From Clostridia bacterium (GTDB lineage: Bacteria > Bacillota_A > Clostridia > Oscillospirales > CAG-272), in contig JAFQWB010000072.1 in assembly GCA_017407725.1 (NCBI GenBank), positions 1-10,330 of the forward strand: a stretch of 10,330 nt of DNA, given 5' to 3'. Made by a program: the position numbers and the translations under genes. The notes beneath the pieces were generated by a model that did not search any database, was not told the DNA's origin, and worked only from the letters and a program-made list of their open reading frames with translations. Numbering within the stretch: the stretch's first letter is position 1; each line of letters starts with the position of its first letter. This document shows, piece after piece, positions 4,206-10,330 of this stretch.

Positions 4206-5747
4206 TTATCTCCGTGTTTTTTTCTTTACAAAAGCAAGCTCTGCCGCAAGATAAAGAGCAAAATATATTACAGCGCACACAGATATTGCGACAAGAGTCG
4301 CAAGCCTAGGGTCAAGTGCGCTCATTTTACTGCGTAGCGATACAGCCGCGATTATCGCTATACCCGATGCGCAAAGCGGCTTTAATACTATTCTTATCGG
4401 CAAGGCATACGATACCGTATGTGCAAGTGTCAGCGACGATATGAGTGCCGCTGTGAAATAGCACACTGCCGTGCCTATTGCCGCACCGATTATTCCCACC
4501 CTTGGTATAAGGGTTACCGACAATACGACCTTTATCAACGAGCCTATGCACACTGCAATTATCGGTATTCTTGACCGTCCGAGTGCCTGATGTATACCCG
4601 AGATCACCGAAAAGAGAGCAAGAAAGACAACAGACATCGCAAGTATTCTCAGGGCAGGCGCCGCAGTTTTTACACTTTCCGCACCCGAAAAGATAAGCGA
4701 GAGTATCTCTCTCGGAAATGCCGCCATACCGAATGATATTACAAGCGAAATGAATATGGCAGACTCAAGCGCCTTATCTATATTTTTGACCGTATTTTCT
4801 CTGTCTCCGACAAGCGCACACTCTCTTATAAGAGGAGAAAAGCTATACACTATCGGTGTTATAAGCACACTCGGCATATTGAATACAGGCAGTGCGAGCG
4901 ATGAATAGTTTCCGAAAAGCGCATTTGCGCTATCTTCACTTATTCCGTTTGCTCCGAGTAATTTAACAACACTCAGAAGATCTATCACGCCCGAAAGACT
5001 CATCGCAAGAGCGCTGAGAGTTATCGGCATTGAAACCGAAAGTATCCTTTTGAAGCTTATGTCGACCGTATCCTTATCGCCGCTCTTTTCCTCTATGAAG
5101 GAAAGCTCGCTCACTCTTCCCTTTTTTATAAAAAGATAAAAGAATGCCGCAGCGGTACTAAGTGAAATTCCGAGAATGGCAAATGCCGAGCAAAGTCTTA
5201 ACGAAAGCCCGAGCCTTCTTGCAAGTAAAAGAAGAGCAAGACCGATAAGGAGCTTACCTGCCGCCTCAATTATCTGCGATACCGAGGTCGGAATCATATC
5301 TCCCCTTCCTTGGAAATATCCCCTCATAACACCCACGCCCGAAACAAAAAAGAGCGTAGGCGCAATAAATGCAACAGACACAGCCGCTCCGCTGTTTCCG
5401 ATAAGATAAGCAAAGGGCCCGGCGAGAAGCACCATAATAAGCGATGCCGCCGCGCCGAGAAGGGTGAAGAGTGCCATCGACCGTCTGAAGGCGAGATATT
5501 CAAGCCTTGCAGAGCCGAGTGCTCTTGCCTCGGATATTATAAGCGAGAGAGCTATCGGAAGCCCCGATGCAAGAACCGTGTAAAACACGGTATATACCGT
5601 ATACGCCGACGTGAAATAGCCCATTCCCGAATCGCCGAGAATATTTGTCAGCGGAATTTTATATACAAGTCCTATTACTTTTACTAAAAATCCTGCTACG
5701 GTAAGCGTGAGCGCACCTGCAAAAAGCTCTCTGCCCCTATTTTTCAA
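4206..5747 (-). CDS. SpoVB/YabM-type lipid flippase of the MOP superfamily
   Basis: A 513-residue polytopic membrane protein with about 14 hydrophobic segments, of the polysaccharide biosynthesis/SpoVB-MurJ branch of the MOP exporter superfamily. The start (GALTLTVAGFLVKVIGLVYKIPL) and the segment FFVSGVGVMRGYFQGRGDMIPTSVSQIIEA are typical of SpoVB, YabM and related stage V sporulation and cell-wall proteins, thought to flip lipid-linked peptidoglycan precursors. In B. subtilis yabM stands in the same place before yabN, so YabM is the positional counterpart, but SpoVB-like paralogues cannot be separated by eye; no symbol is given. The only start before the conserved first helix is a TTG at 5747. 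The nearest Shine-Dalgarno, AAGGAGA, is about 13 bases upstream, which is long and may mean weak initiation. It starts 21 bases after the amidohydrolase stop. Confidence 0.9.
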   Translation of the reverse strand: MKNRGRELFAGALTLTVAGFLVKVIGLVYKIPLTNILGDSGMGYFTSAYTVYTVFYTVLASGLPIALSLIISEARALGSARLEYLAFRRSMALFTLLGAAASLIMVLLAGPFAYLIGNSGAAVSVAFIAPTLFFVSGVGVMRGYFQGRGDMIPTSVSQIIEAAGKLLIGLALLLLARRLGLSLRLCSAFAILGISLSTAAAFFYLFIKKGRVSELSFIEEKSGDKDTVDISFKRILSVSMPITLSALAMSLSGVIDLLSVVKLLGANGISEDSANALFGNYSSLALPVFNMPSVLITPIVYSFSPLIRECALVGDRENTVKNIDKALESAIFISLVISFGMAAFPREILSLIFSGAESVKTAAPALRILAMSVVFLALFSVISGIHQALGRSRIPIIAVCIGSLIKVVLSVTLIPRVGIIGAAIGTAVCYFTAALISSLTLAHTVSYALPIRIVLKPLCASGIAIIAAVSLRSKMSALDPRLATLVAISVCAVIYFALYLAAELAFVKKKTRR

Positions 5748-5768
5748 AACGTGAGATTCTCTCCTTTG

Positions 5769-7028
5769 TCAGATATACCTTTTAACGTCGAAAAGTATTC
5801 TTTCAATATCCAGAGTTTTGAATTCTCCGTTTTCATAAAGTATTTTTCCGTCGCACATTGTGAGAGCAACATCTCTTGCCGATGCAGAGAAAACTATAGT
5901 CTGCTCAGCATCTCTCGACGGTGTGTTTTCTATATTTGCGGTATCAACAAGTATTATATCAGCCTTGTATCCGACCTCGATAAGTCCCGAATCTTCTCTT
6001 CCCTGCGAGAGCGCACCCATTCTTGTCGCCGAATTTATAACGTCCGACGCCTTTACTCTGTCGGCGCTTTCTGTTGTTCCCTTTGCGAGAAGTGCGGCAA
6101 AGTTCATCTCCTTAAAGATGTCCTGGCTGTTATTTGATGCCGCTCCATCACTTCCGAGTGAGATTCTGAAGCCTCTTTCAAGAAGATCGGCATAAGGCAT
6201 TATTCCGCTTGCAAGCTTAAGGTTGCTTACGGGGTTGTGTGCGATATACACATCCTTGCCGGCAAGTATTTCCTTATCTACATCGCTAAGATGCACGCAG
6301 TGAGCAAGAGTTACGGGAAGATCGAAATATCCGCACATATCAAAAAACTGCGTCTGTGTCATATTTCTCTTTGCTATGCATTTTTCAGCTTCGGATCTGC
6401 TTTCCGAAAGGTGAGTCTGCAGTCGGACGTTCTTTTCCTTCGCCGCCTCAACTACCTCTCTTACAAATCTTTCTCTTGCCGTATACTCAGCGTGAACCGC
6501 AAAATCTATTTTTATTCTTCCGTTATCTCTGCCGTGATAGCGATCGTAGGTTCTGAGTGCCTCCTCAAATCTGAAATCGCCCTTTACAGAAGCGTTATCG
6601 TCAAAAGCAACGAGTCCTCTTGAAACGTTTGCCTTCATTCCCGATACGAGCGCGACCTCTGCCGTGCTTTCGGAGAACATATACATATCTGAGAATGATA
6701 TTATTCCCGACTTTATCATCTCTGCCGCTCCGAGGAAGGCTGATGCCTTTGCCATATCGCTGTCCATTTTATCCTCTGCGGGGAGAATGACGTCATCAAG
6801 CCACTTCATTAAGGGAAGATCTCCACCCATTCCTCTGAACGCTGTCATTGCGATATGCGAATGTGTATTGTAAAGACCGCTCATAAGTATTTTTCCCGAG
6901 CAGTTTACTATTCTGTCTGCGCTTTCATCGGGTTTATCCTTACCGATATAAGTGATCTTATCTCCGTCTGTAAGAAGATATACCTCTCTGTTATCAAGAA
7001 GCCTTGCTTTTTCGAATAAAATCTTCAT
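5769..7028 (-). CDS. 5'-methylthioadenosine/S-adenosylhomocysteine deaminase-like amidohydrolase
   Basis: A 419-residue cytosolic metal-dependent amidohydrolase of the TrzN/AtzA/MtaD branch. Metal ligands are visible: NTHSH (H56, H58), H206 in THLSES and D294 in GSDGAASNN. Further active-site histidines are H179 (AVHAEY) and H243/H246 (LAHCVHL), and E209 is the usual proton shuttle. The pattern best fits MTA/SAH deaminase, which converts methylthioadenosine or S-adenosylhomocysteine to the inosyl product, feeding SAM-cycle salvage. Related cytosine, guanine and chlorohydrolase enzymes share most motifs, so the substrate is inferred. Length is normal (about 420-440). It starts 18 bases after the uridine-kinase-like gene; AAAGGA precedes the ATG. 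The pairing with a nucleoside kinase suggests nucleoside salvage, but the adjacency is the only evidence. Confidence 0.87.
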   Translation of the reverse strand: MKILFEKARLLDNREVYLLTDGDKITYIGKDKPDESADRIVNCSGKILMSGLYNTHSHIAMTAFRGMGGDLPLMKWLDDVILPAEDKMDSDMAKASAFLGAAEMIKSGIISFSDMYMFSESTAEVALVSGMKANVSRGLVAFDDNASVKGDFRFEEALRTYDRYHGRDNGRIKIDFAVHAEYTARERFVREVVEAAKEKNVRLQTHLSESRSEAEKCIAKRNMTQTQFFDMCGYFDLPVTLAHCVHLSDVDKEILAGKDVYIAHNPVSNLKLASGIMPYADLLERGFRISLGSDGAASNNSQDIFKEMNFAALLAKGTTESADRVKASDVINSATRMGALSQGREDSGLIEVGYKADIILVDTANIENTPSRDAEQTIVFSASARDVALTMCDGKILYENGEFKTLDIERILFDVKRYI

Positions 7029-7046
7029 TTATTTTTTCCTTTAGAG

Positions 7047-7955
7047 TTATATAAATTCCTTGAACACCGAGCCCTCGGGAACAAGATCCTCCGAGAGTGC
7101 GGGGACGTCGTAGTATTTCTTGATAAGCATCTCTATCTCGGAATAATTCTCGTCCTGTGCACTCACACTGAGCAGAAGCGCAACAAGTCTTTCCTTGATA
7201 ACGCAGGGCTCGTATGCGAGAGTGGAATCAAGAATGATATCCGCATTATGCTTATTGGGAAATATATGTATCTCCTCGTTTTCACGAACTCCCTTCCAGA
7301 GCTTAAGTGTAAACGACGGATCTGTATTTCTGTAAAGGCTATCCCTTACTATTCTTCTTGAAAGCCTTATATCCTGCGGTCTGAAAAGCTCCGCTCCGAT
7401 CTTTATCTTGCTTTCGGGAGATATGAAAACTGTCAAGTGCGGTATATCCTTGATTATCTCATAAAACTCATCGTAAAGAGCCTGTATTCCTTCAAAGAGG
7501 AAAAGATCGACTTCATCGGGACAGACTCTCTCGTGCTTATCGGCTCTTCCGATCTTGAAATCGAAGATAGGGAGATCTACCGTCTGTCTATTAACTATCT
7601 TATCGAAGCATTCCTTAAGATATGCAAAATTGATGGTAGATGGAGAGTCAAAATCTATTTTTCCTCCCTTTGTGCGCGATCTTTCAACAAGAATATCTCT
7701 GTCATAATAGAAATTATCTATCGATACCACGTATATTCTCTTGCCTGCCGCCTCGAAATGCTCTGTAAGCTTATTCGATGCCGTAGTCTTTCCCGAGCAG
7801 GAGGGTCCCGACAATGCGGCTATTCTCACGCCTGAGTCGAGCAGTCTTTTTGCGCAAAGTCTTAACTGCTCTTCAAAATGCTTTTCGGATGCACTTATAA
7901 GTGCGAGTGCTCCGCTTTCTTTTTCAAATGTGTAGTCTAAGCTTAAAGTCTTCAT
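7047..7955 (-). CDS. Uridine kinase-family nucleoside kinase
   Basis: A 302-residue P-loop kinase of the uridine kinase/phosphoribulokinase family. The Walker A loop is GPSCSGKT (50-57). It is followed by the substrate-side DNFYYDRD (80-87), DFDSPSTIN (101-109), PIFDF (129-133) and FEGIQAL (154-160), all hallmarks of uridine/cytidine kinases, which phosphorylate the nucleoside with ATP or GTP. Many Clostridia have a longer form of about 550 residues with an N-terminal TGS/threonyl-tRNA-synthetase-like domain. Here only about 45 residues precede the kinase domain, and the C-terminal part (about 215-302) extends beyond the minimal kinase of about 210 residues. The true substrate is not fixed by sequence. 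The ATG at 7955 is preceded by AAAGGATAGG. It is 45 bases downstream of hemZ. Confidence 0.85.
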   Translation of the reverse strand: MKTLSLDYTFEKESGALALISASEKHFEEQLRLCAKRLLDSGVRIAALSGPSCSGKTTASNKLTEHFEAAGKRIYVVSIDNFYYDRDILVERSRTKGGKIDFDSPSTINFAYLKECFDKIVNRQTVDLPIFDFKIGRADKHERVCPDEVDLFLFEGIQALYDEFYEIIKDIPHLTVFISPESKIKIGAELFRPQDIRLSRRIVRDSLYRNTDPSFTLKLWKGVRENEEIHIFPNKHNADIILDSTLAYEPCVIKERLVALLLSVSAQDENYSEIEMLIKKYYDVPALSEDLVPEGSVFKEFI

Positions 7956-8000
7956 AGTAACCTATCCTTTCCGCAACGCACGAAAGATAGGGCTATGCCC

Positions 8001-9488
8001 TTATTTGCCGTAGTTCTTGGACATAAATGCTCTTATCTTGGCAACGTACTGCTCGACAACGTTTTCCTTGGTCATGCTCAGATATTCGTAAGGATATTTG
8101 GGCATAAACACTCTTTCTATAGTAGGAACAGCACGGTTAACAAGCTTTGTAACAGAGCCTGCTCCAACGGCAAATATGTGCGTTACCTCCTCCATAATAT
8201 AAATATTATAGAGTCCTTCGGCACCCGGAAGCGCAAATCCTACGTTCTCAAGGTTGCCGACCGTGTTTTTCTGGCGATAGATGTAATAGGGTATATATCC
8301 GGCGATCTTCGATTTCATCTGAGAGTATTCAACGCTCTTGAACGCCTCTCCGCCCGTTATCGAATAAAGCTCGGGCGCAATACCCGCAAGCTCTGCCGCC
8401 TTTTTGATGCTGAATGAATGTATCGTTATATTTTCGGGACGAAGCTTAAGTATTGAATCCACACTCTTTGAGAAGGATTTATAGCTGTCGCCCGGAAGTC
8501 CTGCAATGAGGTCGGTGTTGATATATTTAACTCCTGCCTCTCTTGCAAGGTCAAATGCTTTATAAAAGTCCTCTACCGTATGCTTTCTTCCGATTCTTTC
8601 AAGAACCTCATCGTTAAGCGTCTGCGGATTGATGCTCACTCTTGTAACTCCGCGATTTACGGCGAGTGTGAGCTTTTCGGCAGTAACTGTATCGGGTCTT
8701 CCCGCTTCAAGAGTAAACTCCGAGAGGGTGGACACATCAATATGCTCATCGATCTTATCAAAGATAAGAGAAAGCTGCTCTGCCGTGAGTGTCGTGGGTG
8801 TTCCTCCGCCTATATATACAGTCTTAAGCTTAAGTCCGTATTCCTTTATGAGTCCGAATACCATCTCAAGATCCTCAAGAAGTCTTACGAGGTAGTCGGG
8901 TATCATTGAAAGAAGTCTTTTTGTAGAGAAGGACACGAACGAGCAGTAAGCGCATCTTGTGGGGCAGAAGGGGATCGAAATATAGAGTGAGCACTCATCG
9001 GGCTCAACTCCCGCAATTATTCTCTCCTCATTTGCCGAAACCGCAGTTAAAAGAGATGCCTTCTTGGGATTTAAGAAATACTCGTTTCTGAGTGTTTTTC
9101 TTACCTGCGCTTCGCTCATTCCCGATCTTAAAAGCTCGCCCGATATTTTTGCAGGACGGATTCCCGTAAGTATTCCCCATGCGGGTGTATACTCGGTATA
9201 CTGCTCCCCCGCCTCAAAGACAGCCTTTCCTACAGCTATCTTCATTGCTCTTTCGTACGAGATCCTTGAGCTTATTGCCTGCGAGTGAGTTCCGAAGGTC
9301 GTGACCTCGCCGACAGTTACCGTCACGTACGCGTTTATATGATCGTCCTCTCTCTCTGTTTTCACAAAAACGACCGGTGTATCGTCGGTTATCTCCTCAT
9401 CCACTCTGAATTTGGAGCCGGGGAAAAATATAAGGCAGAGGGTCTGCACGTAATATTCGCTGATTTCCGATTCAAGTATAAGTTTCAT
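8001..9488 (-). CDS. hemZ: Radical SAM coproporphyrinogen dehydrogenase-like protein HemZ
   Basis: A 495-residue radical SAM enzyme. The [4Fe-4S] motif CPTRCAYC supplies C175, C179 and C182, preceded by YISIPF; the SAM-binding GGGTP is at 227-231 and EAGRPD at 261-266 is characteristic of the HemZ/HemN group. The roughly 160-residue N-terminal part (with GILTGIRPAKI at 105-115) distinguishes HemZ from HemN and HemW. HemZ is annotated as oxygen-independent coproporphyrinogen III oxidase, but in organisms without heme synthesis its role is uncertain, and no other heme gene is in the window. Length matches B. subtilis HemZ (about 500). The ATG at 9488 has only AAGGA directly adjacent and AAAGG further up, a mediocre ribosome site. 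The dtd-hemZ neighbourhood is common in Clostridia. The family call is firm; the reaction is less so. Confidence 0.92.
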   Translation of the reverse strand: MKLILESEISEYYVQTLCLIFFPGSKFRVDEEITDDTPVVFVKTEREDDHINAYVTVTVGEVTTFGTHSQAISSRISYERAMKIAVGKAVFEAGEQYTEYTPAWGILTGIRPAKISGELLRSGMSEAQVRKTLRNEYFLNPKKASLLTAVSANEERIIAGVEPDECSLYISIPFCPTRCAYCSFVSFSTKRLLSMIPDYLVRLLEDLEMVFGLIKEYGLKLKTVYIGGGTPTTLTAEQLSLIFDKIDEHIDVSTLSEFTLEAGRPDTVTAEKLTLAVNRGVTRVSINPQTLNDEVLERIGRKHTVEDFYKAFDLAREAGVKYINTDLIAGLPGDSYKSFSKSVDSILKLRPENITIHSFSIKKAAELAGIAPELYSITGGEAFKSVEYSQMKSKIAGYIPYYIYRQKNTVGNLENVGFALPGAEGLYNIYIMEEVTHIFAVGAGSVTKLVNRAVPTIERVFMPKYPYEYLSMTKENVVEQYVAKIRAFMSKNYGK

Positions 9489-9517
9489 TCCTTGGTTTTG
9501 CCTTTCAAACTACCGTC

Positions 9518-9973
9518 TTATTTTTTTAACTTCTCGGAGTCCATAACTATGGTCACGGGTCCGTCATTGATGAATTCGCACACCATATGTGCTCCGAAAA
9601 CTCCTCTTCCGACCTTCTTTGACATCTCGCCTTCAAGCTTTTCGCAAAAATACTCGTAAAGCTTATTCGCCTTATCGGGAGATGCCGCCGCAAAAAAGTC
9701 GGGTCTGTTTCCGTGACTGTAGTTTGCAAGCAGGGTGAACTGCGAAATAACGAGCGCCTCTCCGTCAATATCCATGACCGAAAGGTTCATTTTATCGTTT
9801 TCATCTCTGAAAATTCTGTGCTTTGCTATCTTTTTCGAAAGAAGCTCTGCATCGGTTTCGGTATCGTTTTCGGCAACTCCGAGAAGGATCGCAAGACCCT
9901 CTCCGCAGCTTCCGACAACCTCACCATCAACCGTTACCGATGCTCTTTTTACTCTTTGTAATACTGCTATCAT
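9518..9973 (-). CDS. dtd: D-aminoacyl-tRNA deacylase
   Basis: A 151-residue cytosolic homodimeric enzyme that removes D-amino acids (and mischarged glycine) from tRNA as a proofreading step in translation. The start MIAVLQRVKRASVTVDGE is the family hallmark. SQFTL is at 77-81, and the cross-subunit Gly-cisPro motif is seen as NDGPVT at 136-141. Length is exactly typical (about 145-150). The ATG at 9973 lies eight bases after the rel stop and has AAGGAAG with good spacing. rel followed by dtd is a widely conserved pair in Bacillota, linking stringent response and translation quality. No abnormal features. Confidence 0.97.
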   Translation of the reverse strand: MIAVLQRVKRASVTVDGEVVGSCGEGLAILLGVAENDTETDAELLSKKIAKHRIFRDENDKMNLSVMDIDGEALVISQFTLLANYSHGNRPDFFAAASPDKANKLYEYFCEKLEGEMSKKVGRGVFGAHMVCEFINDGPVTIVMDSEKLKK

Positions 9974-9981
9974 AAACTTCC

Positions 9982-10330
9982 TTAAAGTGTTCCTCGTCTT
10001 ACCTCGTATACGTGATCAACCGAGGTAAGCTTTGTCATTATCTGTCTGAAATGCTCTATGTTTTTACATCCGACGACCATATTGATAAGCATATCGTCGC
10101 CCTTTTGCTTGGTGCTTATATTATGCAGATCTACGTTCTGATCGGCAAGTGCAAGCGTAACGTTTGCAAGAAGAGTAAGGCTGTTTTCGGCAAGCACGAC
10201 GATCGATGCCTCGAACATTGCTCCCGCATCCTTCTTCATAGCGTTTATGCCGCTTTCCCACTTGGCAGAAACAAAGCTGTCTCTGTTTTCGGCTATCTGC
10301 GAGCTTGCAACCGCATTCGGACAGTCTGAT
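9982..10330 (-). CDS. rel: Rel/SpoT-type (p)ppGpp synthetase/hydrolase, C-terminal end (partial)
   Basis: The last 115 codons of a gene that continues beyond the right edge. The frame stays open to the window end and reads SDCPNAV..., then a segment ending in AKWESG, matching the short RIS (zinc-finger) region of Rel proteins with its conserved DCPN. The final 75 residues or so form the ACT (RRM) regulatory domain: ASIVVLAENSLTLLANVTLALADQNVDLHNIS, then NMVVGCKNIEHFRQIMTKL. These domains bind the ribosome and restrain the N-terminal hydrolase and synthetase domains, which are out of view. The internal ATG at 10239 is not a real start because the homology runs through it. Followed by dtd after eight bases, as in many Bacillota. 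Whether the hydrolase or synthetase is intact cannot be judged. Confidence 0.93.
   Translation of the reverse strand, partial: SDCPNAVASSQIAENRDSFVSAKWESGINAMKKDAGAMFEASIVVLAENSLTLLANVTLALADQNVDLHNISTKQKGDDMLINMVVGCKNIEHFRQIMTKLTSVDHVYEVRRGTL

Noticed and set aside
5310..5687. Plus-strand open frame of 125 codons inside the flippase gene
   Set aside because: It is antisense to a well-conserved membrane protein, is rich in R, K and C with no recognisable domain, and lacks a convincing ribosome site. The same applies to the other plus-strand frames across the window.
7990..8000. GGGC-TAT-GCCC hairpin between hemZ and the kinase gene as a terminator
   Set aside because: The stem is only 4 bp with no U-tract after it, and the genes are 45 bases apart on the same strand.
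9982..10239. A stand-alone 85-residue ACT-domain protein starting at 10239
   Set aside because: The same frame stays open to the window edge and carries Rel-specific DCPN and KWE residues upstream, so it is the 3' end of a longer rel gene.

Overview
The window looks like a chromosomal segment of an anaerobic, spore-forming member of the Clostridia, probably a gut-type Oscillospirales or Lachnospirales relative. That placement is inferred from gene content and order; no rRNA or other taxonomic marker is present. All supportable genes lie on the minus strand, so the window is described from its right end (10330) to its left end (1). Gaps between genes are mostly 0-50 bases and two neighbours overlap by ATGA, which suggests one long co-transcribed block from about 10330 down to about 781.

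Right part (10330 to 5769): the C-terminal end of a Rel/SpoT-type (p)ppGpp synthetase/hydrolase, then D-aminoacyl-tRNA deacylase (dtd), the radical-SAM protein HemZ, a uridine-kinase-family protein and a 5'-methylthioadenosine/S-adenosylhomocysteine deaminase-like amidohydrolase. These are housekeeping, stress and salvage functions.

Middle part (5747 to 2201): a SpoVB/YabM-type lipid flippase, MazG, the ribosome-quality-control protein RqcP (YabO), YabP, YabQ and a DivIC/FtsB-type septum protein. This is the same order as the yabM-yabN-yabO-yabP-yabQ-divIC cluster of Bacillus subtilis and links cell-wall synthesis, nucleotide clean-up, stalled-ribosome rescue, spore cortex formation and division. 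A sigma-E-like promoter candidate just upstream of yabP would give the two spore genes a separate mother-cell transcript.

Left part (2151 to 1): a DUF362-family protein without a classical ferredoxin domain, a small membrane-anchored DUF2500-like protein with a very acidic linker, and, behind a strong hairpin, a REP-associated tyrosine transposase (RAYT, IS200-like HUH nuclease). Three near-identical copies of a REP-like palindrome, each with the 5' GTAG foot typical of RAYT substrates, surround and invade this transposase gene. Two copies lie inside its reading frame, in opposite orientations, and are translated as part of the protein. This is the most unusual structure in the window.

There is no stretch over 300 bases without a gene. 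The two largest gaps are 635-780 (promoter, hairpin and one REP copy) and 1-124 (two small hairpins; positions 1-80 show nothing recognisable). No tRNA, rRNA, CRISPR array, riboswitch or phage gene was seen.
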